Shown here piece by piece: positions 43,937 to 55,625 of a stretch of DNA of 64,000 bases. The position numbers were made by a program, and so were the translations under genes. Positions within the stretch are counted from its first letter, which is position 1; every line of letters starts with the position of its first letter. The notes beneath the pieces were generated by a model. The model searched no databases. It was not told where the DNA came from and saw nothing but the letters and a program-made list of their open reading frames with translations. Location of the stretch: contig NW_020654422.1 in the NCBI RefSeq assembly GCF_003589595.1, positions 2,744,570 to 2,808,569 on the forward strand. The letters are read 5' to 3'. Source of the stretch: Hyposmocoma kahamanoa (taxonomy: Eukaryota; Arthropoda; Insecta; Lepidoptera; Cosmopterigidae).

Positions 43937-44376
43937 TGATACTGATAACTACTGATAACAGAATACTGATAACTGTCCAGTGTGAACGTATCCAATTGTA
44001 ATACGATGTTGCTGCTCTAATCAGTTGTAGTGCTGTCATTGGCCTCGGTACTTCCTTGTTTATATAGTAAGTGGCGTCATGGGTGTCTCTTTTTCGGGCT
44101 CGGTTATGCGGCAGTACTTCTGGTGCGATGAGCGTTTTCGGCGCAGCTGTTTTTAGGCGCAGGCTTCGTGATGGGCGCGTATTGCGTGGCTTTCGCGGCT
44201 TCATGGCGGCGCATATTTCGTGGTGTGCGAGGCTTCGAAATTTCTAGGCGGGCTTACCATTTTACCGGCGTGCTGAATGTTCATTTTCTTCCGTGTGTTG
44301 CTTTCATGTCGGAGTCCACTATATGAGGCGGGCTGCGTTCTTCCAGTCGGGGTATTCTTCGACGTCGCGGTCATCA

Positions 44377-44625
44377 GTTTATCATGGCGCAGGTGAAAGG
44401 TGTTAGTCATCACCACTTCGCCATGATAATTTGGTGGAGAATGATAGACGAGTCGTGGTTTGGCAAAAGACAGTCTTTTATTTTGTTTGAGCTACTTATT
44501 TATACTAATTTGGTACGTGTGTCCTTTGCAGATTCACAAGGCATGGTTGTTACTTTTGCTTGCACTAAGACGTGCCTGAATGTCGGAAGAGGGTTAGACA
44601 ATCTGGCATGTCTGTGGCTTCTACA
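44377..44625 (-). repeat. 5' LTR of the TRIM-like element
   Basis: Partner of 42934-43180. On the minus strand the interior begins after TAAAC with TGATGACCGCGACG, where a tRNA primer site would be expected; I cannot match it confidently to a tRNA. Confidence 0.85.
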
Positions 44626-44701
44626 AACTGTGTAATGAGCAAATCGACGACGCGCCAACATGTCACTCTTCATAGCTATAGTCCGCCTCTGTCGCTCTAC
44701 A

Positions 44702-45875
44702 TCAAAGTCAAAGTCAAAGTCAAAGATTATTTATTCCATAGGTAAAATAAATTTACACTTGAAAACGTCACATTTAAGCTACTGCTCGTTCACTACACTG
44801 ATCTCCCTGAGAAGAACGAGTCAGAAACTCTAGGGATTGCTCTTTTCAAATAAACTTAAATGCTATGGAATACAGTTTGAATCAAATTTGTGTGGATTCT
44901 GGAGCCGTGCTGTCTTTCCATACATCTTTATCTAACACGTAATCTTCAATTTTGTAATATGATTTTTCGATCAAAATATTTTTAATGTAGTTTTTAAACT
45001 TAGGAAATGATAAACTTAATATATGCTCCGGAATGTTATTGTAAAAACGTATACAGTTCCCCATAAAATAGTTGTTTACCTTGGTTAAACGAAATTGGGT
45101 ACCATGAGTTTGGACTTAGCTCTAATATAGTTAATATTATGGATATCTTCTTTCTTATTGAAATTATGTATATTTTTACGGGCATATAATATATTTGAGT
45201 AAATGTACTGTGATGTGAGAGAAACCCGACAGCCTAGATGGTACACAGAACGAATCGCTCGTTTTTGCAATACAAATATATTTTGAATATCTGCCGCTTT
45301 ATCCCACATGAGAATCCCGTAGGACATTATACTATGGAAGTAACTAAAGTAAACTAGTCTAGCAGTACTAACATCGGTAAGCTCACGTGTTCTGCGGACT
45401 GCATATGCAGCAGAGCTTAATCTGCTGGCCAGAGACGACATATGTGGAAACCATTGAAGTTTACTATCTAAGGTCACTCCCAAGAAGACTGCTTTATTAA
45501 CAAGGTCTAACTTTTCTCCGTCTATTTCTATTCTTGGACTAGTCGATTTTACGTTAGGTAATTCAAATTTAGCATATTTTGTCTTCTTGGCATTAAGCAA
45601 TAAATTGTAAGCATTAAACCAATAAACTACCTTAGAGAGGGTATCATTAATATGGTCATAGTTAATGTCATGTCTGTATGTTTTAAAAATCAAGGATGAT
45701 CAGCAAACAACACTATTTCGCAATGGTCCTTAACAAAGAATGGCAGATCATTAGCATAAATCAGAAATAAGAAAGGTCCAAGTAATGAGCCCTGCGGAAC
45801 ACCCATTTTTACCGGAGAACCCAAAGAATCATCATCGTCTTCCAATTTTGCTGTAAGTTGTGCTGTAAACATATA
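44702..45875 (-). pseudogene. LINE family L2, copy 3 (RT palm to 3' tail)
   Basis: Longest L2 copy. From the right on the minus strand: [20 protein letters not shown] (45690-45872), a lesion at the catalytic FADD box (FADHP then stop), then 45693-45085 with LLLNAKKTKYAKFEL, LGVTLDSKLQWFPHM, RTRELTDVSTARLVYFS, and the C-terminus IRFYNNIPEHIL at 45064-44882. About 12 codons present in the 17.5-kb copy are deleted here after CRVSL. The 3' tail is AAAGTC repeats at 44704-44726 (plus strand). Jockey-group style; dead. Confidence 0.84.
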
Positions 45876-45979
45876 TTAAGTAATGTGTAAACATTATTTA
45901 GTATATGTTTATTACAAACATGGAACCTATAATATACATAACAGAATGATTATATTATATAGGAAATGGAGCTATTTTT

Positions 45980-46115
45980 CCGCATTTAAATCGCGTATAT
46001 TTGTTTTTTCAAACAAATGTACGCGAAGTCCCTTGGCCACGGTTGACTGAGGTGATCTAATATTAATACAAACCACCCTATTTTTTCACTATAGTTACAA
46101 AAGCTATTCATTAAA
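45980..46115 (+). repeat. Interspersed repeat F6, copy 2
   Basis: See the match with 2655-2860: CACGGTTGACTGAGGTG and TCTAATATTAATACAAACCA. It also has ATATACGCG/CGCGTATAT-type ends around a T-rich core. Confidence 0.5.
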
Positions 46116-46829
46116 TACCTTATTTTAACTTTACAAAGAAATATTCTAATTTACGCTACATTACGTTTTACAAATTATTTTATTGAATGAATTTTTATTA
46201 AGTTGAAATTAATAATAGAAATTAGAATAAATTAAAACATATTAATTAGTCCTGCAGTCTCATGTCTGTTTGGGATTTTTAATCCGAAGAAGTACTGGAT
46301 CCCAAACTATATAAGTTTAAGTTTAAGTTAACTTCCACCAGGTACGGAGAAACCATCTTCCCTGTTGAAATTAGGATTTTTTTTTAAATTTCAATGTCCT
46401 CTCGCATCATCCTGGGTAGATAACGGACTTATTTTGCAAGGACCTGAAGTTCGTCAAACTTCATTGAATGTGTAGGTTTATCCATGAGATGCTCGCAGAC
46501 TGCAGACTTGTTTACGCGGCTATGTTTGACATCAGCTATATATTCTTTAACGCGATTAAAAAGCATAAAATTGTATTTTGACTTACAATAAACTTATGTG
46601 GGAAGTATCGATTCATTCATCTTATACAAGTGTTACATGAGTTCATAGTAACCGACGTTTGAAATTTGTCGCGTGGCCTATAGAATCTTACAGTAACGAG
46701 TACAAAAGACAGGAATATAATCAAAGTGAACGAGGTAGTAATCTTTAAAGGTTGCGCGTCAAGTGCATTGCCGGGTCATAGATATAATTTCGTGAAATAG
46801 AATGAACTGTTTATGCATATAGAATAGTC

Positions 46830-46985
46830 TAGAGCTTTAAATCGCCATGATCTGCGGGGCATTGCCACTGCGCCCGTCACCCAGTTGACCGGTCCTATGT
46901 GTCTGTAATTTCACCAGCACCCTTGACTTTCAAAATTGAAATGCAGTAATGCTCCCATTTCTGCTTGGCGGCAGAAATAGGTAAA
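46830..46985 (-). mobile_element. R1 retroposon, copy 12 (fragment)
   Basis: Minus-strand core: AGAGCTTTAAATCGCCATGA, GCATTGCCACTGCGCCCGTC, CTGTAATTTCACCAGCACCC, GCTTGGCGGCAGAAATAGG. The A-rich 3' third is missing. Confidence 0.75.
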
Positions 46986-47439
46986 AAAGAAGAAAGGAAG
47001 AATCACAAGTTTTAGTGACTTATTTTAGGATTAGAACAGCGTATGTGATATCTTAATATCACAAACTGTACTATGTATTATTACAACATGTTTATTTTAT
47101 CCGATTACCGTGGAAGGAAGCTTATGTTTCCAGGTGTATACATGAATGCAGTTTCCAGAAAGAGACTTTACGGCAGAAAGAAGCGAACAGGTACGACTTC
47201 TGATTTTGGATATTGGTCACAAATTATCATTGTTGTACAACTTTGGAACTTTAACAGATTGAAATCCGTTTTGACGATAATGACGAGTCAAAACTGAAGA
47301 CAACTGCTCTATTCCGGAAAATTGTAATCGAAACACTCGCCTTTTTCTTGTCAATTGTGTTTAATGTTCGGACTGCCTCTTTTTGATTTATCTCGGGTAT
47401 TAAAGCTGAGCTGAAACTTTACCAGCAATTCTGGCCACG

Positions 47440-47670
47440 AGTCGCCTACCAGGAGTAGTCCACGCTGATCCAATTCAGTTGGAACTTCACATTCCAACCG
47501 TCGTGAACCTTCTTCGAAATGCAGGTTCGTAATTACGACGTTTTCCTTCACAGTCTAAGCTAAGCATTCACAATTGTACGTAACTTAGAAGTAAAAGTGA
47601 TAGTTACACGCCGGGGTTACGACCTCTAAATTGAGAAGCAACCGTTTTCCTTCTGGGCTACGACAACTCT
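47440..47670 (-). mobile_element. Eroded S4-type SINE
   Basis: Minus strand: a tRNA-like head (GTCGTAGCCCAGAAGGAAAA; B box GAGGTCGTAACCCC) and body blocks GTAAGTTACG, CGTCGTAATTACG and GCAGGTTCGT-type sequence near 47524. Very diverged. Confidence 0.45.
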
Positions 47671-49332
47671 ATGAATTCAAAGTTCGTTATCTCGAAACTG
47701 TCATTCTGCATGTTGACATACGCATGATGAAAACCATTTACTTATGACCTGGCTGTTATTAGTATAAAGAATATCATGTGCTTTGAGATGAATATTAGAA
47801 GGTGGCCCATTAACAGTGGCCCAAAAATTTTACACGTCAATACATTGTTAAGGTTTTAAAGGAATTAGCACCTTCCAATACACGAATAAAAATCCTCAAA
47901 AGGTCTAATAATAACCGCTCACGCGATTCATGCGTCTCTGGAAGCATCCCACACCTAGAGGTGCCGGTGATGATTTTATACCGATTTATCGGATATCGAA
48001 GTTATAACAGGTAAAAGAACTAATACTAATTGCTATTTCGGCAACTACTCTAGCAAACCATAAAGTTTTTAATGCCTGGGTCTGTCATTTAAAAAAAATA
48101 AACAACTTCAAAAATTCGTGACGACAATCGTGTGTGTTATTGTTTGGGATGGTGGTGTCGGTGTTTATATATTGAAAACATACCGTAAGTTGCGTTTTTT
48201 AAATTTACCCTGAATATAAATGTTTATAAACTATACTTTAAGTAGTAATTTCAGGGTAAACATTAGAACCACTCAAACGGAATATTATCATATTTATCCA
48301 AGTACACCAAACATTTAATTAGTGCTTTTTAAGTGCAGGATTTGCGGTGTATTACTGCATTTTATTTGAGATATTTTTATTGTAGTACGGAGGGTATTTA
48401 TTTAGCAATGCAGAATAATAATGTTTATTTTTAAAGACTTGTATTTAAACTGAATCCTTTTCTAATTTGCGAAAGCCACCATTTTGCGGTAGGATGAGCG
48501 CATCGCGTGAGCGGCTATACTGCAACCTTAGAAAAAGCACAAAAGTGAGTCGTTGCAGGTTAGTTATATAGTCACACTATTTCTATACCAAATTTGATTT
48601 AATGGAACAGTTTTCAAACTGTAGTATAGCGATTAGAGTAAGAAATTTTCAATAAAGTACAAAAAAGACAGTAACATTTATTTGAAATGGGTCCTTACGA
48701 CATCCTCTATCTAAAAATAATTGGATCACTGTAAACGGGCCAACCTGTATAAATTTGATGTGGTACTTCTTACACTAAATTTCCCGCTAACGTAAAAGTT
48801 TTATCATATAAGTATACCTAATCTTTACAAAATGAATTAAATGATTATATACTCTTCGTATATACATATGTACAGATAGTATATCACAGCCATACAGTCA
48901 ACCTAATGAATGCTGTCGACAGACTTGACATGGAGACGACTCTATTACTCACAACGCTCACAATTTATGAACCGAATAACACCCAGTCTCAAGATATTGG
49001 AAACGTGATGCAAATGTTGATAGATATCGTGGAAATAACATAAACTTGCGAATGCGTGTTGCCTTTGAAATAAGGTTTGGTTTTATTGACAGCTGTGTTA
49101 ATGAAATATGTATATTTAGAATGGTAGAGTTTAATTTTGTTTGGCGAAATTACCAATGAGAATTATTTGTTTCTGAGCTATAATTTCAATCGTTTACTAC
49201 TTTGTCCAGGGATGGGCGAGTATTAAAGTGTATCGATATCTGCATATCGACACTATTATATATATATTTAGATATTTTGCCCAAAGTCATAAATTACAAA
49301 GAAAACATGTTCATTAGCGGCAGATCATAAGA
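47671..49332. other. No feature recognised
   Basis: A+T-rich DNA. CATCGCGTGAGCGG (48499) has a near-inverted partner at 47919-47932. CAGGGATGGGCGAG at 49207 resembles a hAT terminus but has no partner here. Confidence 0.4.
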
Positions 49333-49543
49333 ATGATGCCACACGCGTGCTGCGTCGTAATTGCGATACGCATTGACGCTGCGTTGTACTGCATATAAAT
49401 TAGAACTACATTCCACATGGTGCGTTGAAATCGGGCGACGGAACGCATGCGCATCGGATATGGTGATGCGAAAATTGGTGCTTTGTAATCATATTAGTGC
49501 GACGATGCAACGCACTGGCAGCACCTGTGTGGCATTGCTCTAA
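49333..49543. mobile_element. Possible MITE, about 210 bp, imperfect TIRs
   Basis: Left GATGCCACACGCGTGCTGC and right GCAGCACCTGTGTGGCATT are inverted with about 16 of 19 matches. The interior is CpG-rich (ATTGCGATACGCATTGACGC, GGAACGCATGCGCATCGG). No clear target duplication. Confidence 0.5.
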
Positions 49544-49899
49544 GATACACGCAACGAATGACATTGAACATTGATCAGCGTTCAAAAAACAATATTGTAT
49601 TTGTTGAACTCGAAAAGCAATAATCGATTTTTGATGTATCGAAACAGTGTCTCCATTGTCAGTGATATTTTGTAGACTGAGACATGATGATAAATAATTA
49701 TCTGTCTGTGAACGCAAATTAGTTTAGCGTCGGTCAACGTGTTTTTGAAAGTACTCCGCTCGTAAAACGTATCATAATTTGAAACTAAGAACTTCAAGTC
49801 CAGAACAAGTGTCACAGACTTAGCTAAAACTATAAGTATGCCAGAGGTGGTAATAGAACGTAAAATCACCGTAATGTTCTTCTTACTTTTGTATAACAA

Positions 49900-50384
49900 T
49901 GGCGCGCAATAGTAATTACTTTCATTTACAAAGTCGGAGCGATTCTTTATGAAAATATTAAATTAATAGCACGGGCATGTAGCATACAGTCTCATAACTT
50001 TCCATGGACAAATTTGTGGGAAATTTGTCAATACTATTTTTAACAAAAAGAACCTTGTGGAATATTTGATTCCATAACACTTATTGCTAAAACAGGACAA
50101 CATTTAGAAGGAAAAGAAAAAGCACCTATTGAATTTCTCGAGGATTTTATCAGCTCATTCTAATTACTAGCACTTAAGGCTTACAGCTATAATGAATAGC
50201 CACTCAGGCCAATGGTCGTTTCCATTTACGTTTTAAATGTGTCTCAGTTATTCGAAACTGGATTTGAAAGATTTTTGTGTGATACTTATTTTGGGTGACT
50301 TAGATTGGCGTAGATCCTTTTCAAATTACGCTTTCTCTCTACCGATTTTGAACTCACATGTTGCTATGCAAAAATATGATTTTT
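49900..50384. other. No feature recognised
   Basis: A+T-rich DNA without supported features. Confidence 0.4.
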
Positions 50385-50795
50385 AACGATTTTTATAAAG
50401 ATGTTATATTTTTCTACGTGCTTGTTTGTCGGATCTTTAATATTCGGTTTTTCAATTACTTTTTAGCCATAACGCTATCTATGAGACATCTATGAAAGTA
50501 TTTCGTCACCCAGTTAGATACCTTTACAGCTACCAGCCCTTGCCAGAGATGTCGCTATTAACAATAATTAAATTTTTATTGAATTGATATCAATTATTTT
50601 TTTGTGAAATTACTCCACTAGTTTTGTTATAATTATTAATACAAAGATCTTAATTCTATCTTTTTTTATATTTATATATATTGTTTATTTATATCTTTAT
50701 TCTTAAAAAAATTCCTTCGATCCAGCCGGATTCGAACCGACGTCTCCTAGCAAACCGTGGCAAACGCTATGCCAACTAAGATGTTGTATTGTTTG
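50385..50795 (-). repeat. P350 repeat, permuted copy (modules 2-3-1)
   Basis: On the minus strand: module 2 (TTAGTTGGCATAGCGTTTGC, GTCGGTTCGAATCCGGCTGG), module 3 (GATCTTTGTATTAATAATTA, ACTAGTGGAGTAATTTCAC), module 1 (ATCAATTCAATAAAAATTTA, AGCGACATCTCTGGCAAGGG, ACGAAATACTTTCATAGATG), ending CGACAAACAAGCACGTAGAA. An extra A/T-rich 50-bp stretch sits between modules 2 and 3. Confidence 0.8.
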
Positions 50796-50971
50796 TATTT
50801 TTCGATACCTCCAATGAACACTACGCCAACTTACATTTTGGATTTGTTTATTTTGTCTTTAGTTTCTTTATTTTATTTTTTAATTTGGAGAGCATAGTAT
50901 TAATAAATAAATATATGGCTGTTTACAAAAATAACAGAAAATGATAATTGGAGGTATCAATTTTTTCGCGC

Positions 50972-51440
50972 CGTCAAAAAAGCACATAGAGAAATTCGTA
51001 AGGTCTGCTGATTCGTTCCGTTGCTCAATTGGGAGAGTTCATCGTTCATCGTCAACCCATTTATATGTCCCACTGCTACGTACGTGTACTGGTACGTGTC
51101 TCCTTTAAGACGAGAGTTTAGGCCATAGTCCGCCACTCTGGCCCAATGCGGATTGGGGACTTCACACGTTTTCCGAGGGTTGTTCCTTCACTAACAAGCT
51201 CATGATAAATTTCCAATTAAATTTCGTACATAAATTCCGAGAAACTCAGAGGTGCGAGCCCGGATTCGAACCCACGACCCTCTGCTTGAGAGGCAGTAGG
51301 TCAAACCAATAGGCTACCACGGCTTCCAGTTGGGAGAGTGATAGTATATTAGACGAAAATGTTGCTCGTTCGAGTCCAACTCCAGCACCGAAGGAATTTT
51401 TCTATGACTTTGTTAGATCTTTGTATCAATTAGAACAACA
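50972..51440 (+). repeat. P350 repeat, module 2, split by SINE S4
   Basis: Left part GAGAAATTCGTAAGGTCTGC to CAATTGGGAGAGT. The right part resumes at 51327 and continues GTTCGAGTCCAACTCCAGC, GAAGGAATTTTTCTATGAC and TTAGATCTTTGTATCAATTA. Oriented head-to-head with 50385-50795; GATACCTCCAAT near 50806 and ATTGGAGGTATC near 50951 form a 12-bp inverted repeat between the two. Confidence 0.75.
51039..51326 (-). mobile_element. SINE S4, full length, with 13-bp TSD
   Basis: Minus-strand head GAAGCCGTGGTAGCCTATTG, B box GGGTTCGAATCCGGG, body CATGAGCTTGTTAGTGAAGG, 3' end AGCAGTGGGACATATAAATG and tail GACGATGAACGATGA. Flanked by CAATTGGGAGAGT (51026-51038) and CAGTTGGGAGAGT (51327-51339), 12 of 13. 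Confidence 0.92.
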
Positions 51441-53046
51441 AGAAGAATGTTGTCTATCACTGACAGTTTTTATCCGCATCTTCAGTAACTGCAGTATTCA
51501 ACAGTTTAGCCAATTATGGGGACACTTCTGCGAACGATCTCCATGTTAATAAAGTTTCATCCTATTTTGGTTAATAAACTATTCGGGTTCAATTTACGAT
51601 TCAGAAACTAATATATGGGTTAGTGACTAGTAAATATCCCGATAAATAACGCAGTTTGGAAATTATATGAGCTGAAAGCCTTATAATTTTCGAGCACTGG
51701 GGTTTAGAAATTTTCAATAAAGTTTTTATTTTTCATCGATTTTGAAAAAACTTTACGCAGAAAAATCAGTGCAGCAATGTTTAGTAAATAACAGTGCTAA
51801 GTATCACAAAAATCTACCAATAATGGCGGACAAATATTCTTAAGTAAACTGTTACAAATTGTTGAAGTCATTAGTTCAAAGTATTACATTTAAATCTATT
51901 ATTACCTTATCATATTGAAGTTATAATTATCATATAAGATGTCAATATTGAATTATCATTAGATTTTACTATTATGATTATATTACATTAAACATTGCAT
52001 ATAGTACAGATTAGATGATATATATGTCAGTTGTAGAGATGTCAATCGGTTTATTTGATTTGCGAGTTATTTTTGCATTCCACAAATTCATTTACGAAGT
52101 AGTAGCAACCTTTAACTAGCATTATATTTATTTCACGTCTAAATGTACATATTTAGTGGCAATTCTTTTAGATCACTAGGTAGCGAGTTAAAAATTTTTA
52201 TTGCCATCAAGTATGGGCTATTTGCAATTCTTGATAATCGGTAATATACGGCAAAATACATAATATATCAAAAGAACATAAAGGTATAACTGAGCGTTCC
52301 GTTTGTTCCACTGGACATGAGTGGTCATACCCGTGACTATACCGTGTTGTTATTGGTTAATAGTTCTGTCGTTTTATTCCTTTAACGATTTTATATCTTT
52401 TATCAATATCATAACCATAGAACAGTCGCAGTTAAGGGAATAAGTCATGTCGTGAAAGTTAGTTAACATAAGTCGTGTTATTACCATTAGACACACGAGT
52501 GCTTGTTTACGAAAACAAGAACACAACTCGAAGGAAGCTTAAAAAAATATAGAAAATATGACTGAATATTTAACCAATACCAAGAAATCATAAAAAATGC
52601 GAACAACCAATAATGAATAAAAGTATGATTTTTTGCCTCTCCTAAAAAGCGTCGATTTTAAGTTATTCTCTTTTTCAGTGGAGGCCTTGAAATAATGTAC
52701 GCTATATACTAAAAGATAAATAATTGTGTACATATTTACACCGATTCTCTTTGTGCATCGCGAGTTAAAATGTCTTTATTTGCATTTTCTTTTTTTTGTT
52801 ACACATAATTTTCTATTAAAAAGGTGCTATGTATGTAGGCAAAATTCACTCCACACAGAAAATAGGTTAAGGGGAAAGGGCGGTGATTTCGAGTCACATA
52901 ATTTTCGGAATTGGAATATTGCCATAAACGTTTAGTGCTCTAAGTGAGGGTAATTTTATGGATTCTGTTTGATGTCGTGACGATATTCTTTGTTGACGCT
53001 TTGTTTAAAAGTTGTACTAAGCGAAATATGCAACAGAACTTACGTT
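51441..53046. other. No feature recognised
   Basis: A+T-rich DNA; short frames only. Confidence 0.45.
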
Positions 53047-53293
53047 TTTAACCGACTTTAAATAAAGGAGGAGGTTCTCAATTCGACTGTTTTTTTTTGT
53101 AACGCGATAACCGATTTTGATGATTCTTTTTTTGTTGAAAAGAATGTACTTCAGTGGTTCCGTTTCAATTTAAAGAAAATATTCCACCTCTATGGGTGAT
53201 GAATCCGGTTTCATTGACTTTCCGGTAACCGATTTCAATAACACTTGGCAAATAGATATAATTCCACGAACTTTTGAGGTCGGGTTTTTTAGT
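53047..53293 (+). mobile_element. ACCGAC-TIR element, copy 6 (short form)
   Basis: TTTTAACCGACTTTAAATAA to ACTTTTGAGGTCGGGTTTTT, about 247 bp, followed by AGTACTCTGTACTGAG. Internally deleted like copy 2, but keeping different middle blocks. Confidence 0.76.
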
Positions 53294-55329
53294 ACTCTGT
53301 ACTGAGACTATTTCTTGTTCCCGTTTTAATCAACCTCAAAAATTTCGATGAAAAACGTAACAGCAAAAATTTACGACACTGTTTTTCTTTCAACCCAGTA
53401 GTCTGAATTGACCATCTAAGCCTATCTTACAAAACAAGTTTTAAGTAAAACTTACTACAATAATTGATAATCGATTGTCGTCTTTATTTCCCGAAGTCTG
53501 GTGGCAAAATATGCTTGTTATTACCAGTATATTCCACTTTAAAATTGAATTAAAAAATATAAATGGAGTGGAATTCTTCTGAACCATCAGTAAGATCTCT
53601 TGACTTCCTCAAATTTCTTACTTCTTATAAAAACTTTATAAAGTACACTCAGTGCATTGGAGCGGTTTCAGACTTCTGATGGAAGTTTTTCTTCAAGTTT
53701 TTACTTACTAACTTCGATCTTATGTTGCAGTCAATTGATTTTAACTCGGTGAAATCGCTTTTCTGCTAGCAATAATTAAAATCGGTTTTCTGTACTTGAA
53801 ATGAAGGATATTTATCTCATTGTGCTATTACCATTGGTCGCTACAGTCGCAGCTCTGCTGCGTTGTTATAAAACTTGAATTTAAAAGTTGTCAAGCAAAT
53901 GTCATATATGTCTGTTAAGGCAGAATGTTATACAAGAAGAATGTAATACGTAATAAATATCCAATAGAATATGGATGGTGTAAATACGCGAAACAAAACA
54001 TAACAAACATCAACAAAAACCACTAACGTCACAAATATCTGTGTTATTGCAACAAAAACTATTTGGAACAGAATTAAAGTTAGCCCAATAAAGCTATCTT
54101 ACCATAAATATATTATGTACGCGTATAATGCACTGAGGATACAGTAAACTGTTTTTACATCAGCGTAGATAAAGCTTTCACAGATTATCAAAGAACAATA
54201 TAACAACTTTAAGTAACTGAAAAATATGAAGAAACCGATTTTACTTAACGAAATACATTCTCTGACTTTCAACAATAAGGATTTAAATAATGAATTTGAC
54301 AAATTGGAACAAGAAAAACCGCGTAGGGCTATTAAATAAGAGAACTCACAGAAACTATGGAATTTAAAAAAAAGTGTTGTAATGCAAAGAACTAAAATTT
54401 TAATAATATAAAATACGAATTCGAAGAAATTATTCATATTGCAAATAAAATAGACTAAAAAAACCTATACGTTTCAGTTTGGGGAGCTAACAACGCAAAC
54501 AAAATTATAAAAATGGCAAAGTAGGTACTATCGAGATTGTAACGTAACATGTTACTCGTTTGAATATAAAGCTTCCGTTGTGCGAGAACTCAAATTGTCA
54601 GTATTATAAGCAAAAGTAAATAGGAAATAATACCTGAGACTTGATAATTTCGATATTAAATATGCTTGGCGTTCTTGATATTTTTTACAAATCACGTGAT
54701 TGGATATTGTTTGAAATTCTTTGGCGTCTATTTTGGAATCAATACGACTTGTTTTTTTTTATTGAGAAGTAAGTTCAAAATCATCTTCAATTATGTAAAG
54801 AAAAATCATTCGGTATTCGAAGGTAATTGTGTACGCCTGAAGCTTTTCCGAGTGCTATTATGTAAATTACTTATTTTATTAATAAATACTGTTTCCCTCT
54901 GAAGCATGTATTTAAATAAATTATGTTCATTACAAACCATTGTTCAAAAAAGCAGCTATCAGAAAAAAGACCTGGTCTGGTGATTTAAATCTGTAAAACA
55001 AGCTATTAAATTTTGCTACTCAAATAACGTACGGCACAACACCTCCCCGGTCAATCGCAACCATTCTAAACGGAAAGAGGTGGCATCACTCGGCCTCGGA
55101 TATCCGACAGATTCGACCGAAACGGACGCGATAAGTCTACCAGAAACCTTGAACCCTGAAACCAAAACAATCAAGATACAGGCAGAATAGATAAGGGAAT
55201 TCAATGACAGAAATAGGAGGTTATGTACTTTAAATTTACATGCACATGTACACTATTAATTTTAAGATTTTTATCGTCACTGTCCATCCATTTAGGTCCG
55301 AATCGAGGCAGACTACCTGCTTGATGGTT
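53294..55329. other. No feature recognised
   Basis: A+T-rich. A 112-codon Phe/Leu/Ile-rich frame (54099-54437 -) reflects base composition. A small GC-richer pocket at 55020-55150 holds a 62-codon minus frame of unknown meaning. Confidence 0.45.
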
Positions 55330-55452
55330 AGACGATATCATCGGGGTGGCCGGAAGATTGGATGAGACTCGTATAGGACAGATTGAGCAAAATGCAAATG
55401 AGGACGCTTACACTCAGCTGTGGGTGTTAACGGGCTGAGATGATGATGATCC
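55330..55452 (+). pseudogene. RTE-clade LINE 3' terminus
   Basis: Frame pieces DDIIGVAGR, WMRLV and EDAYTQLWVLTG-stop, then the tail GATGATGATGAT. This is the last ~40 codons and tail of an RTE LINE, with two frameshifts. Confidence 0.72.
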
Positions 55453-55454
55453 AC

Positions 55455-55625
55455 CCAATGTACGGCCTGTTACTAGAGGATTCAGACCATAGCCTGTCGC
55501 GCTGGCTCAATAGAGATTGGGGGGTTTACGCATTTTCCAAGAAATTTGAATCTTCTTCGACCCGCAGTTTCATCACGATATTTTCCTTTACCGTTTGGGG
55601 GAGGTATAAAGTTCTACTCTCAACC
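55455..55625 (-). mobile_element. S4-type SINE body, eroded
   Basis: Plus-strand view: GACCATAGCCTGTCGCGCTG, AATAGAGATTGGGGGGTTTA, TCTTCTTCGACCCGCAG, CGATATTTTCCTTTACCG. These are reverse complements of S4 body blocks. No tRNA head. Confidence 0.55.

Larger units (their letters stand above)
42934..44625 (-). mobile_element. TRIM-like non-autonomous LTR retrotransposon, 1.7 kb
   Basis: Two direct repeats, 42934-43180 and 44377-44625, roughly 88% identical by eye, flank 1.2 kb of sequence. AACT occurs at both outer edges (42930-42933 and 44626-44629). On the minus strand each LTR starts TGTAG and ends TAAAC, and the 3' LTR is preceded by a purine-rich GAGGGGAGT tract (43181-43192), setting the orientation. 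The interior has no gag, protease or RT motif: only frames of 71 and 98 codons rich in Arg/Lys/Pro, unlike Gag. It depends on another element for its enzymes. LTR divergence indicates an old insertion. Confidence 0.82.

Noticed and set aside
54099..54437. 112-codon hydrophobic minus-strand frame
   Set aside because: Phe/Ile/Leu-rich from A+T composition, no start context or family resemblance.
55016..55204. 62-codon minus frame with a hydrophobic, signal-like N-terminus
   Set aside because: Too short, no cleavage site or cysteine pattern, single exon, no promoter evidence.
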